Source: Fragum whitleyi (Eukaryota; Mollusca; Bivalvia; Cardiida; Cardiidae). Taken from it: a stretch of DNA of 64,000 nt. This document shows, in pieces, positions 10,697 to 23,065 of this stretch. Under the pieces are notes generated by a model. That model was not told where the DNA came from, made no database searches, and was given only the letters and a program-made list of their open reading frames with translations. The stretch covers positions 52,564,399 to 52,628,398 of the forward strand of contig OX411552.1 of the NCBI GenBank assembly GCA_948146395.1. Direction: 5' to 3'. The position numbers and the translations under genes were made by a program. Each line of letters opens with the position of its first letter. Within the stretch, counting starts at the first letter, position 1.

Positions 10697-12169
10697 GTTT
10701 AATGAGCACAAATTTGTTTTTTTATCATGACTTTAATTTTTGTGTTAAAACGAGAAAATCACGGTATTAAGTTATTCCGCGAAACATATAACGCCGTTTG
10801 CTTAATAACATCAGCAAATGGTTATGAAATCATTTTCACAACGAAAATATAACGTTTATATCCTTTCTTGGCTCATTTGCAAAGTTATTCCACTAGCGTA
10901 AAAATACTCATGTAATATCAAAAATATTCAACGATTTTGTTTTCACTCTCGCGACGTAGGTCATATTATCATGAAGGTTACATAAACAACCACACTTCGC
11001 TTTATGCGCACTAATATATGTAAACTTAAACCAACTTCTAATCGGTCACTCAAATAATGCACGAAAAGCAATACTTAACAACGTTAAGGATGCAAGTGTT
11101 TGACGATTTCCGATAGCCGATGCACTTGGTAGATAGCAAAACCCAAATGCATAAAAAACTTCTCCAGGGAAAGCAATTTAACTTGCATGAGAACATAGGT
11201 ACCCTCAATTTCAAAATTAACATTGGTGGGTGGGGTAAATTTAACAAATTCACCTCATTTACGCAAATGAACGTCATAAATAATGTTTTCTTTACTTATT
11301 TGTATTCATCTACCTTTAAGGTATCGAAGGCATAGTGATTTTTCAACAACATAACGGTATTTCTTCGACTGGAATTTTGAAAATTCCTTGCATTTTGCGA
11401 GTTTTGTGACTTTTTTAAAGTAGGGTTGGTGTCTTCTTTTGTCTGCTACAATCGTTCTGTCGGTCCTTGTTACATAATTCTTTTACTAAAATCACTGAAA
11501 TTGATTTGTCTTTGCAGGAACGTAATGTTCTATTAAATTCTTTTATTGTAAATATGTTGAAAAGAGGAAAACATGAAGTGACCGATTAGAAGTTGGTTTC
11601 AGTTTATATGTGAATTATAATCCTGATAATGATATACATACCACAATATCAATTATTGACGCGACTTCACGTATCACCCCCTCCCCACCCCAAATCCCCC
11701 CTCCCCCCAAAAAACCGCTTCCAATTGACAATAGGATTTTCTTAAAACGGTTTATAAAATAGTTTGAAAGTTTGGTTGGTTGTGGTGCATTTTGGACGAG
11801 AAGAGTACGTGGAGTAATCGTAAAGTTCTTGCCGGTTTTAACTGTATAGTGAAGAATCAGTGTAGAACTTTTGTACGTCGCTTGCAAGAGTTCTGCTTTG
11901 AGCCCTGATTTAAGATATTCAAATTCAAACATTACAAACAGAACGGGCTGGCTAGAGAAAGGGTAAAATTGACGAATTTGTCCTGCAAATTTAATTATTC
12001 AATTAAAGCCCGAACGTTTTTTTTTCACATTATCAGAGACGAAAAATTGGCGAACGTTTTCATCCTAGTGATTTAATCAACTAGAGAAATTAGAAATTTG
12101 AAATCGAGATATCAATGATGCCCCGACACAAAAATATGGAGTTCTTTTGTAAATATATGTACTACTGAA

Positions 12170-12853
12170 TACGGTGGCATAGAGGTGACATTTACATTTT
12201 TTTTTCATTTACCTTGAAAAAAAAAATAATTTGAAAAAATATGGGATTTTCGTCTTTCAAGGTTTTTTTCATGGAATAATAAAAAATGCAAAAAACAAAA
12301 TCCTCGTTTTACATTTTTTTATAAACTCATTGATAAAAAAAAATGCGAAAATCAATTTTCGTTTTTCAAGTTTTATTCAATTGAATAAAATAAAATGCAA
12401 AAAACGAAAACTTAAGTCGTGAGCACGCGATAATTTGACCAATCAAAATATCCCACTAAGTCGTGAGCACGACTTAATAATCCAATAAGAACTGCCGATG
12501 CCTATTTTCGTTTTTTTTTTTATTCTACAAAAGAAAACTTGTAAAACGAAAGTTGTGGATTTTGATTTTTGCATTTTCTTTTTTTCTAACATGATAATAA
12601 AAAAAAAAACTCGTAAAACGAAAATCAAGGGTTTTTTTTTGCATTTTTTTTATTCTTTAAAAGAAAACTTGTAAAACGAATAGCGAGATTTTTGTTTTTC
12701 GCATTTATTTTTATTCCTTTAAAAAAAACTTGTAAAACGAAAATCGAGGATTTTGTTTTCGCATTTATTTTTATTCTTTAAAAAATAACTTTAAAAACGA
12801 AAATCCCAGAAAATATAAAAAAAATGTGCAAATGTCACCTCTATGCCACCGTA
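12170..12853. mobile_element. TIR element filled with oppositely oriented tandem units
   Basis: The ends are a long inverted repeat: TACGGTGGCATAGAGGTGAC + ATTTAC at the left, and its complement GTCACCTCTATGCCACCGTA preceded by GCAAAT at the right. The outermost TA could be the target duplication. The interior is built of units of about 55-60 bp containing AACTTGTAAAACGAAAATCG and GCATTTATTTTTATTC. At 12480-12800 they run in one orientation, and at 12230-12415 in the opposite one. A central spacer carries AAGTCGTGAGCACG twice. No ORF is convincing. This is a non-autonomous DNA element with an expandable core. Confidence 0.7.
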
Positions 12854-13375
12854 ACTGTAAGAGTGTTTGAATGGATTCTATTTCTCACGTCATAAATCTC
12901 ATATCAAAACTCTTTTCGAAACCAAATGAGAATTTTCTTTAGCTCTAGAGTCCGAGGCTATAAAACTTTTCTCATTCTCAAGTCAATTTTTCTCAAATTT
13001 CAACTTGAGATTAAAGCGGTACTTTTGTTGGTTTAAGCATATTATATTTGCATAAATCAAAACATGGATTGATCCAGTGTTTATATACAATATCGCTTAA
13101 AACATATTTTATTTGCATAAATCAATACATGTACAATACTAAATAATTGTTTTTCTCCTTTAATATAATCAAAATATGTACGACATTTATGATTTTAATT
13201 AATTCAGTGAGAAAGTCAAGGAAATATAACCTTTTGGTAATAAGAAAATGCTTAAAAAATACAAAAAAAATGCAATAACCAATAAGGGTGTTTTTAGAAT
13301 GTCTTCACAAGATTTTCAGATATGTTTATTTAGTGCTAGTGCTTGTTTGTTAGAATTTACTAGTTCCTATCACAA

Positions 13376-14260
13376 TTAAACTTGAAAGCGCTTGCTTTCT
13401 TTAATATATTGTTGGGCTTCCAAAAAAAATACCTTTTCATTGTCTTGATTGTTCAGATCTTCCTTGCCAAATAGAAGAACTTCTATAATTATTCCATTTA
13501 TATGAGAAAGATTATGAAAAAGAGTGTTCCTAATCGTGGCATAATTATTACATTTAAAGAAGAAATGGTCACTTGTTTCGATTTCACCACAGTTACACAG
13601 AGGGGAAACAACAATGTTTATATTGAATAAGTGTTGGTTAAGAGAACTACATTTATTTCGGATTCTTGTATGGGTGACCTGAAGCTTCCTTTCTCCAATG
13701 AAGTACATGAAGGTACTCTATAATTATTTGATCCGTGAAGATTATACGAGGAAGAGGATTCAACAAGTTGAGGGACCAATTGACACAGGTAGCAAGGACT
13801 TAATCCTTTGACCATTTTAAAATATAAGGTAAGCTTATGTTTTCGCCTCCTTTCATGGAGAGATTCCCAACCTATCTCAGTATTCAGATCATCTAGTGAA
13901 ACTAATTTAGTGCAACCAGATACGATCCTGGACGCTTCTCTTTGTATTTTATCAAGTTGATCTTTCAGGTGGTTTGGACAGTTATCCCATACTACATCAG
14001 CATAATCCATGCATGGACGTATAAATGAGAAATAAATTGTCTGTAGGGATTTTCTACCCAAACTCATCGTTTGGTTCTGAAAGTGTTCAATCTTTTCCAG
14101 TCCCTTTCAATCGTTTTTTTTTTGGTATGACTGTCCCAGGTAGCATAATTTATTTAGCTATAAAAATTCTAAGGTGTTTATGGGTTGTACTATTGGTATT
14201 TTCGTATTATCCATGTATAAATCTGGATGAGCTGGTTTGTTATTTTTCGACTTGATATTA
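13376..14260 (-). pseudogene. Non-LTR retrotransposon remnant: C-terminal end of a reverse transcriptase ORF
   Basis: Read on the minus strand, the order of blocks is typical of the 3' end of Jockey/CR1-like LINE polymerases. First comes a divergent HPDLYMDNTKIPIV piece ending in a stop at 14160-14158. Next is SFIRPCMDYADVVWDNC with RIVSGCTK and the ESLHERRRKHKL block (14067-13618 frame). After a deletion and frame change comes RIRNKCSSLNQHLF with the zinc-binding-like tail SPLCNCGEIETSDHFFFKC (13708-13376 frame). Upstream catalytic domains (YADD box, endonuclease) are missing, so it is 5' truncated, frameshifted and not active. It lies inside the long intron, on the same strand as the MATH-like gene. 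Confidence 0.85.
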
Positions 14261-14769
14261 GTGATTCTTATTTAAGAGGGTTGAATTTAACGATCCATGT
14301 TTTCGCAACTGATTAATATTATCTTTTAAGTTCAATCATTTATTGGGTTCTAAATTTGAGCTTTTTCTCAGTTGAGCACGTTTAAAGTTTTATAACCATG
14401 TACCCTGATGAACGTGACTGTAATTCTGTTTATGAACTTGTTAAAGTACGTGGAAATCAAAGTCTGTGTAAGTAAAACGTTCCTTTTATCATTTCAATCT
14501 CCGCCATTTTCAGGACCTAAAACACATCCCGAATGGATGTCACGGGAGCCGACAAGTTATCATTCGTCATCGGAGGATAAAACTTATATCAAAGAGAAAA
14601 CCGCTAATTTATCTTTGCAAACCAAGATTTGCGCGTGAAAAGACATAAATCCAGTTTAAACATTTTGTGCAATTTGAATTTCGAAATTTCTTTAAAAGCG
14701 AATTGCCCATGTAGGCCATTTATAAATTGCGCTTTGGGACTTTTTTATTGAGTAGCATTAAGATGGAAC

Positions 14770-14990
14770 TAGAAAAGAAGACTTCTCTAAAACATACCAA
14801 TATTTATTGCTAAAAAACAGTCTAAAATCATACCCTTTGTTATTGAAATTTATACTTTACTTTATTAAACCTTACATGGAAGTATGTCTAAATTGCTTTT
14901 TATCGACTAGCCAATAAATCGGCTTTATAAATAAACATAAAAGGTCATTTTAATAACACTCAAACTTAAAATATGTGTCATACTACTTGG
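14770..14990 (+). repeat. Direct duplication, copy 1
   Basis: TTTATACTTTACTTTATTAA, GGAAGTATGTCTAAATTGCT and AACATAAAAGGTCATTTTAA correspond to blocks at 16430-16650. The tandem-unit region 15100-16380 lies between them. Confidence 0.5.
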
Positions 14991-15099
14991 AAGTCTTATT
15001 TATTCATTTCTAGCCAGGACTTTTTTTTTATAAAATATGCCGTGCGTTCAATGACAAAGAAGATTTTTTTTTCAGAAACACAAAAGCCCCCGCAACAGC

Positions 15100-15660
15100 C
15101 ATCATTTTGAAACAGTGACCTTGAGAATATGACTTTGACCTTGACTAATGACCTTGCTTGTAGTATTTTCTGAAAATTCTTGCCACAAGTAATGCATTTG
15201 TGTAGTATGAAAGCGAGACCACTTACCATTGGAAAGAAATGGCATATGTAAAAGATTGAATTCAAAACAAATTTGACCTTGTAAAAGACCTTGACCTTAA
15301 ATGATGACTTTGAAGTTGGTACCAACTAAAATATCCTATCACAAGCAATGCAAATGTGAAATAAGAAGGCTCTTTCAATCAACAATCAAAAGTGATGGCC
15401 AATGTTAAGGGTTTTTTTCTGTGGAAATTAAGTCCTGTTCTCTGTTCTTTTCACTTACCATTGCAAAGTAATGGCCTATGTTTAAGTTTTACTTTTACAC
15501 TTATTTGACTTTGAAAATGACCTTGACCGATGACCTTGAAGTTATTACCTATAGAATGGTCCTATCACAAGAAATGCAAATATGGTATATGAAGGCTCTA
15601 TCACTTACAAATCAAAAGTTCTAGCCAATTTTAAAGTCTTAATGTTGAAATTAAGTGACC
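15100..15660. repeat. Tandem GACCTTGA-type units
   Basis: Units of about 180-220 bp contain GACCTTGACC..ATGACCTTGAAGT, then TCCTATCACAAGCAATGCAA and GTGAAATAAGAAGGCTCT. The same family recurs at 35280-35640. Non-coding. Confidence 0.55.
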
Positions 15661-15669
15661 GTGCACAAA

Positions 15670-16380
15670 ATGAGCTCTTGTGATCACCTTTTGTTTGTCG
15701 CGCGTCATGCGTCGGTCGTCGCCCGTCGCAGGGCGTCAAACACCTTCCTCTCTCTAACCAACGGGTGGAATTCAACCAATCTTGGCATGAATGTCCCATG
15801 GGTGTCGCTCTCAAAACTTGTACATGAATTTTGATTGACCCTAAAATATGGGCTTGACAGTTTTTGATCCTGGAATCTTTAAACATCTTATTCATAGTTT
15901 CCGCTGAGTGGGTTTGGTAAATATTTCTTTGGTTTCTTCTTCAAACTTATTCGTGAAATTTTGCTTGACTCCTAAACGTGGGTGTGACAGGGCGGGGCTT
16001 ATTCTTACCCTGAAATCTTTAAACCTCCTCTCTTTGGCCTATTAATATGAGTGCGGCCGGGTTGACCTTTTTCTCTCTTTGAACTCTGTGAACATTATCT
16101 CCTTCAAACAAATGGACAATTTTCAATGAAGCTTTGCCAGGATGTTCCTTTGACGGCCCTTTACAAAAAATCTTCTCAGCATTCTTATTGGCCCATAGAT
16201 ATGGGCGTGACAGGGCGGGGCCTTTTTTCACTTTGAATTCTTGGAATAACATCTTCTCCTTAACGACTAGACAAATTTGAATGAAAATCTGCCAGAATGT
16301 TACTTGGGTAACATCCACTGGACCAATTAAACCAGGTGAGCGGTTTGGGTCAATTTTGGCCCTCTAGTTATCGAGTATAT
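15670..16380. mobile_element. Tandem-unit element related to the CTCAGGTGAGC group
   Basis: It begins near GAGCTCTTGTGATCACCTTT and GCGCGTCATGCGTCGGTCGT, and ends with ACCAGGTGAGCGGTTTGGGT then CAATTTTGGCCCTCTAG. Between lie three units sharing GGGCGTGACAGGGCGGGGC-like and TTTGAATGAAAATCTGCCAG-like motifs, spaced about 130-210 bp. The frames open across it are repeat artefacts. Confidence 0.5.
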
Positions 16381-16429
16381 AACAATGAAGCTAGGAATTT
16401 GCAATATTTGAGAGGAAAATAGAAACAAG

Positions 16430-16650
16430 AAAAAAATACTTAAAAAGAAAACTTCCCTAAAATATACACAGGGGATATTTATTACCAATAACATCCCCTA
16501 GTGACTGATATTTATACTGTATTTTATTACACCTTTTATGGAAATATGTCCAAAATGTTTTTTCTCGGCTCGCCATGATGTCGGTAACATAAATAAAATG
16601 TCATTTTCATAGCACTCAAAACTAAATATATGAATCTAAACGTCTTGCGA
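16430..16650 (+). repeat. Direct duplication, copy 2
   Basis: TTTATACTGTATTTTATTAC, GGAAATATGTCCAAAATGTT and AATAAAATGTCATTTTCATA match 14770-14990 in the same orientation at moderate identity. Confidence 0.5.
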
Positions 16651-17112
16651 TGTATAAAATCAGCCATGCGTTCTGAAACCGCTTCCTGGCATTTTCCAAC
16701 GCGTGTCGAAACGAATAAATGCCCCATGACTTTATGTCTATGTTATCTACAGTAAGCATGTTCGACCCCGACATACCTATAGGTAAGCTCATTTTTATGA
16801 CTTCAACAGTTTCAAAATAGTCTCAGATAGATTAAATGAAATAATAAACTATCTCGTACCATCTACATGGAGTTAAGCACAGAATAATCATGTAATTTTG
16901 ACTTTTGTTTCTTCATATATATTTATATATATATATTATGCCTAATTCAAGTAATCCGAGAATTGTGCATATATAATTTTGATAAAATTACTTAAGATAT
17001 ATTAAGATGGCCGTTGGTTAAAGTTCATTATTTATTACTATGGATAAACAACGATAGGGGCGTTTTAAACATGCTGATTCTTTCTTTGCGGACATATAGG
17101 ATCTATCATGAT

Positions 17113-17235
17113 ATTTTGTTTGAAACAAGCTGATCTTAACCAAGTCTTAGGTATAAATGTGATCAAAAGAGCCTTGCGAGCATAATGACTTTTCTATTCT
17201 AGACGAGGTTAAGATCAGATTGTGTCAAACAAAAT
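17113..17235. mobile_element. Foldback element with about 37-bp arms
   Basis: ATTTTGTTTGAAACAAGCTG + ATCTTAACC is mirrored by GGTTAAGATCAGATTGTGTC + AAACAAAAT. It sits 230 bp downstream of the MATH-like exon donor. Confidence 0.55.
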
Positions 17236-17469
17236 AGATTAAAGCATTCTCTTTCTCACATAAACATCAGTTTTGTACGATAAAAATAATTTTTGAATGG
17301 CCAGAGGATAAAATTACGCAAAGACAAGCGATAGACGACGTCGGCATGACATCATTTAGAATGTGATCCTACACATGTGTGAGACAAGGATAGCTCAGAA
17401 GGCAGTTCGTTATAAAAAGACAAGGGTAGATCTAGTCATGTCAGAAAAAAAGACTTATAGGCAACTCAC

Positions 17470-18361
17470 CATGCTTGTTTGTCCCTGTCATAAAAATGGC
17501 CTCTATTTTTCGATCTGCTGGCGATATTTAGCGAGACTTCACTTATGGACACGACTGAGACCATGCTTATTTTCATCTTCATCGTGGATCGCCCTCGTGT
17601 TAGGTTATATAGCGAGTTATTGATGATATAAACATCGCCATTCCCAGCTATATCCACTAGCTGATCTAACTCCTCGGACTGGAAGGCACCGTTTTCGCCG
17701 AGACTGATATAATACCGAACATTGCATATGTGATCGAAGCTAGAATGGCGGTGAAGCTGAAGGGCTATACTCTCGTTCTGGTCAACACTGGTTCCCTCGC
17801 TCGGAAACAGCGAAACACTCCAATCAAACAAGCCGAAAGAAAAGTATGAAGACTCTAGTCTACTTTCATACGAATAACGCGATTGGCTCTCTCTAGGTAC
17901 CCGGATGTAACATTCAAAAACACAACATATTTTCCTCATTTCAAGTTCGAATAAAAAATCCCCCGAATCTTGCATAAAATCACGTTCTAACAAGTCATTT
18001 ATACCAACAAATGTTTTACGTCCATGTTTGTTTGCATCTACAGTGAAAGCATATCCTTTTTCTATAAAACTCTCATTCCTTGTAAAATGTTCTTTATTGA
18101 GTAGAGTGAAAGAGAAGTCGATGACAACTTTCATTCCAGTTGTGACTGTATGAAGTTTGAGAAAACATCCCACGTGTCGGTCACTGCGAACAAAACTAAC
18201 CGTCCACTTGTGGTGACCGTATATCACATCTTTACTGTATAGTTCTGTACCACTGTCGGTCAGCAGTTTGTTTGGAAGAGCAAATGTGAATACTTGGGAA
18301 TCGAACCTGTCGTTCAGTTTGAGAAATCGATGTAGCTTCGCCATTGGTTTCAGCACATCAT
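17470..18361 (-). CDS. Large internal exon of a MATH/TRAF-like domain protein
   Basis: This 892-bp exon is the longest open stretch in the window. On the minus strand it is entered through a pyrimidine-rich acceptor (ttctatattccccag, AG at 18363-18362) and left through a strong donor (CATG|GTGAGT, GT at 17469-17468). It starts with 2 bases of a split codon, codes for 296 residues and ends 2 bases into a codon. Counting from the GTG codon at 18356, residues about 8-155 look like one MATH/TRAF-like beta sandwich (HHKWTVSF, then GCFLKL, then DFSFTLLN). Residues about 156-290 look like a second (DWSVSLF, then IALQL, then YYISLG). The pair KWTVSF / DWSVSL suggests internal duplication. MATH domains usually bind partners and often sit beside BTB or TRAF modules, but no BTB exon was found here. 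The exon itself is well supported. The family name rests on motif pattern only and a database profile would settle it. Confidence 0.75.
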
Positions 18362-19424
18362 CTGGGGAATATAGAAGAATAGTAACTCACATGTGCCATA
18401 CATCTGTGTTCATAAGTAAAAACAATTATGCTGTCATAATAAAGCGACTCAAATGATTAAAAGAATGGACTAGAATATTTACATTGAAACAATCTTTGAT
18501 ATCGCCTTTACAGCAGGGTCTGGCACTAACATTGTACCAGGATCCCTAGGATCCAAAAATATTGTGACGTACCGAAAAGTTAAACAAAAAAAGGCTTATG
18601 TCAGGATCCCTCCATATCTGTGAAATTTGGGTCTTCTTTCAATCAGTATCCGTTGTTAGTTAGTTTGGTTAGGCTTTTTTCAAGTCAAGGTTCCTATGAA
18701 AGTCAGTAAAGAACAAAGTGTATTTAGAAACTCTGTCTTGTAAAACCATCATAATAAACATGTCCTATTTTACCTAAGATTTCCCTAGCTTAACTGCATA
18801 TGACTGGATTACTGTTCATCGAGGGGGGTCCTCACAGAAATAAGTAGGATTTCCTGCTAGAGCCGATTGAAAGCCAGGTACATGTACTGGTGACCCGTAA
18901 TTACATTATCAACAAGGGCCGTCATTGACGGGTTATGCTCCACGAATAGGTGCTTGATAATTAAGTATGCTTTAAATCAACAGTCAAAATTAACTCAGTT
19001 GACAGTTTACCATGGCATCTTTTGTATGTACGTTATAATAGCATATGCTGAAGGGATCCCAGGGGTTTGGAGAAAAAGTTCAGGACCGATTACTGGGAGA
19101 AATTTAAAGCGCCTCAAGCACCTCAAGCGCCTTTCAAAAGACATGTTTTTGAACATATATTTCCAATCAGTGTTTGTCACTAGTGAATTAATATAACAGT
19201 AGCTCATACATAGGCGAATTAAACCTTCTCTTTAATGCTTTTGGATTAATAAACAAGAGCACCGCCTACGGGTGCCTACGCTCGGCTGTTAAGTTCTGGA
19301 GGGTGAAAAAACGAGGCAACAAATTAATATCACGTACAGAACAGGGGAAGAAACTTGTAGCACATAAAATAAAAATTTCGTCGTAAAAGAAATGTGATTA
19401 AATATTGGTTTACAATATCCTTGG

Positions 19425-19520
19425 GGGGGACAAGTTGGGGGGGTTGACAGGTTACCCCGGCTGTTTTCAACGGTAACGTGTCCCCGGGGACAGGTTACCT
19501 AGGGGACATGTCACCCTTGA
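19425..19520. other. GC-rich block with nested GGTAAC..GTCCCC dyads
   Basis: The block contains GGGGGGGACAAGTTGGGGGG, then ACAGGTTACCCCGG, the palindrome GGTAACGTGTCCCC / GGGGACAGGTTACC (19472-19499), and GGGGACATGTCACC. It stands out against AT-rich surroundings. No gene is seen. Confidence 0.6.
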
Positions 19521-21078
19521 ACACCGGTAATCCTCTTTTTATACAGACAACTAAGTCACTAACTCCTTTCTTATTTAGAAAACCAACGGATATGAGTAGA
19601 CGATCCCAACGAGTACAAAATACATGGGATTTCATTAAGAATTATCATTGAGAAATTTCATTTTTGAAGGACAATCTTATCTTATCGATTCTTCTGTCCC
19701 ATGAGCAATGAAGGTAGATATCATTTAAAATATTTAATTTCCTTAAACCATTAAGTGAAAGCCAAAATATATGCAAAGCCTAATTGCTGAAAGTCGTCAC
19801 AGGTTATTGACTGTCTTCACATATTTCTTACGTCTGATGCATAACTAGAATTGGCAATGCGGGTAACGCCACTGCAAACCTATAGACACGAAATTGGCCT
19901 CGAGTTTGGTGTACTGTGTGTTTTTATCTACTAAATGAAAAAGAAGTACGTGCACCAACCAATTTTAAGTGCACCCTAAATTCTTTAAGGATGCATATCC
20001 GTTATAAAGACGTGTGCTTCTTTCACATTTTCATTAAAATGGGTTGAAGAACGTTGCATTGAATATAAAAGTGAATCCTACCTCCTTGCCTCAAAGTACC
20101 AACATCGAATACTAAGAACTTAATAAAGAACAAAATTAGGCGACTTTACCTCCAATGCGAGTGTTTTCTACGGCGATATTGTATCACATGATAAAATTAT
20201 TTTGCATGATGTTCAATCTTCGTCGTAAATTCATTGGTTCAATTAGTGAAACAGAGACGTTCGAAATGAATAGACAAATTAGTATAATCATATTTCTATT
20301 GACTTCCGGAAACATAACACCATAAAACAAATATATGCGTAATGGCTTAGAGTTGAATATGGGTCATACAGAGTTACGAAATGCCCCTGGACAACATTAT
20401 ATGGAAATATGTAATAAGAAAATACTCATTAGTTTGCGTTGGCTAAAAGCCATGGTTGGCCTACCGATTGTAGTTAACAATGTAATAACACCAATAAATA
20501 GATACTAAATAATTTAGCGCGTGAATCGGGAAATTCCTATAGGACCATATAACAACCATGATAGCAATTCATCAATATACTGGCTAAGTCATGTAAAAAA
20601 CGTCCATGAAAGGAATTACCGGTCAATACACGTCTTAAATAAAAATACACCAAAATGAGTAAAAAGTCTTTAGTGAACACACGTTTATATTTGCCCTTTT
20701 ATGTTATTTTAATAACCGTATGATATCAAATCTCTATCTGAAAATATTCTACTAAAAATGTACTAGGGACGACTTGTAACAAGCCATGATGTGATTGTGA
20801 TGCTATCAAAATGATACGTGAATCAACCGATCGGGTGTTTTCTGCTACAGCCGCAAAACATGGTTTGCTTGACCCGGATGGCTTCTGATGTCGTAATGTT
20901 CCAGTTGTGCTTCTTAAATATCGTAACATCAATTTGTATTCAAAACTGTTTTCAAATGTCATAATTTTAGATGCAATGTTCTTTCATACGAATGTATATA
21001 AACAGGAGGCATTGTTTTGCTTGTTTGTGTCCTTTAATATTTGAAAAAGGGGGATATTAATGTGTGTCTAAGTGCGTA

Positions 21079-21223
<145 letters not shown>

Positions 21224-21539
21224 ACGACAAACAGAGACAGACAGGATGGCAGAGAAAAGACAACAGGCAACTTTAGTGTCTAGACTATTCATTTCTTTCT
21301 TAACTCAAAAAAGCAGCCAGAAGGGTAATTCAATTTCAACATGCGGAACCCATTATTTTACCAGATCAAACCGCAGTCTTTCTGCACGTTGACTATTAAA
21401 CGTAATCTGTTTCTGGAACATTAAAGACCTGAATGGGCCCCCATCCCCCGAATTAAAAGACCGCCGTTTCGTTTTCAATGATGCCATTGAGTAAAAAAAA
21501 ATAAAAGAAAAATAATACGATTTATGTAGGTAGGTATTT

Positions 21540-22010
21540 TGTACTTCGTTATCTTCATGTGATGAAGAATTCTAGTATCATGCTTTTAATGAAATAAATA
21601 GTGATTTTGTTGCGGAGAGAAGTATTGAGAAATACCTAATTGAATCTATTTGGACACTACTTTATTTCGAAGCTATTTAGATCCTACAGGGTCTTCTTTA
21701 CGTAGTAACAGTGGTGAACAAAAACTCCGTTCACTAAAAACATAGTGTCTGTTTATACAGCGTATAGACACAAACATTGTTTTTGCTCTTAACTCTCGAC
21801 AAGCTTACGCGGATCAGACATTCGCCCGATTAAACACTGCAACCTCATTTTGTATTTTAAAGGGGAATTTTTCATTATCTTCACGTGATGAAAAATGCTT
21901 GTATCACACCATTAACGATATTTCAAAGCTATTAAGATCGTACAGGGTCTTCCTTATGTAGTAACAGTAGTGAACAAAACTTCGTTCACCTAAAACGGAC
22001 CTACAAAGGA
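21540..22010 (+). repeat. Tandem duplication with GTGAACAAAACTCCGTTCAC hairpins
   Basis: CTACAGGGTCTTCTTTACGT + AGTAACAGTGGTGAACA (from 21686) recurs as GTACAGGGTCTTCCTTATGT + AGTAACAGTAGTGAACA (from 21944). Each is preceded by a TATCTTCATGTGATGAA-like block. An inverted relative of the middle part is at about 43230-43340. Confidence 0.5.
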
Positions 22011-23065
22011 AACAAACATTAATTCCTTATAAACCAAGGTGAGTACAGCAATACTCTCCCCTGGAATTGTTTCCAAATTTTTGCTTTAATTTAGGCGCAC
22101 TAAAAAACCGTTCAAAGAAGGAAGAAGTCAACAAAAAGTACATGTAGACTACATTTAAAGAGGAGAAAGACTATCTACCAAAGTCTACAGACCTTTATTT
22201 GCTAACAGATGTCTTGAAAGGAAAACTGACTGTAACATGGGCCTTATAACCTGAGAGAGTGATCAAAGATAAAATGCACTTTCTTGACTAAAAAAAACCA
22301 CTGTAATAGCAAAATTATCGTATTCTTGACAATAACTCGCGACTTATCTGCGGCTTATACGTCAATTTTATTTTTCTAAATTAATTGAATTCATTAGATT
22401 AAAAGAGGTTGATATTAATAGGTATTATTTAACAACTAAAATTAAATTTCGATATATCTCAACTTTTTTGACTGCCATTTAGATAACAAAAGTGTGAAAA
22501 ATTATCTCAATTATATCGTCTATTGTTCTTGGACAATGCTGTATGTGTGATAAAGAATAAAGAATCAGAAGTTGTAGACGTAATCCAATCGATTAAGATT
22601 TAATAGAAATAAAATTTCTTTAGTTAAGACCGCGGCTTATTCGCTGGTGAGGCCTATGTGCTGAATTCTTTTTCCAGAATAGTCAAAATAGACAGCTGCA
22701 GCCTTTACGTCAATGCGGCTTATTGTCCGGAAAAATGGTAAATCAAATTCGCCGATTTTTCAAAACAAATCCTCGTCGCCCTTCGTTCCGTGTTATCCTC
22801 ATGTATTGTCTGTCCCTACTAAGTTTTACCCACTGTTCTGCTTCCATAGTTTAATAACACTTTTGTCCTGTAAAACAGGTAAAAACTCGACAAATCCTCG
22901 TTTTCATCTGTTTATAGATGACTCACTTGATAAATTTGGTATTTCATGACTACTCGTTTAAGTATATTTCATTGAGTCTTGATATACACCTACTTGAAGC
23001 TTTGACCCTTAGGTAAGTCACACGAAAGATAATTACATTTGTTTCTACTTTTTCCTAACCTTATA

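Larger units (their letters stand above)
6122..17469 (-). other. 11.3-kb intron of the MATH-like gene, repeat-filled
   Basis: The interval between two phase-matched exons contains the E' pseudo-exon and its CRE block, hairpin elements, the tandem-filled TIR element (12170-12853) and a non-LTR retrotransposon remnant (13376-14260). It also contains GACCTTGA-type tandem units (15100-15660) and a direct duplication (14770-14990 / 16430-16650). Between about 6.7 and 10.5 kb I see no feature beyond AT-rich sequence and a repeat-like stretch at 9415-9550. That it is a single intron is inferred from splice phase. Confidence 0.5.

Noticed and set aside
15605..16318. Two frames of 96-99 codons, minus strand
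   Set aside because: They fall on the tandem-unit element 15670-16380 and reflect its repeated units.
20726..20962. 78-codon frame on the minus strand, a possible upstream exon of the MATH-like gene
   Set aside because: Composition is acceptable, but I found no donor in the phase needed by exon 17470-18361 and no motif.
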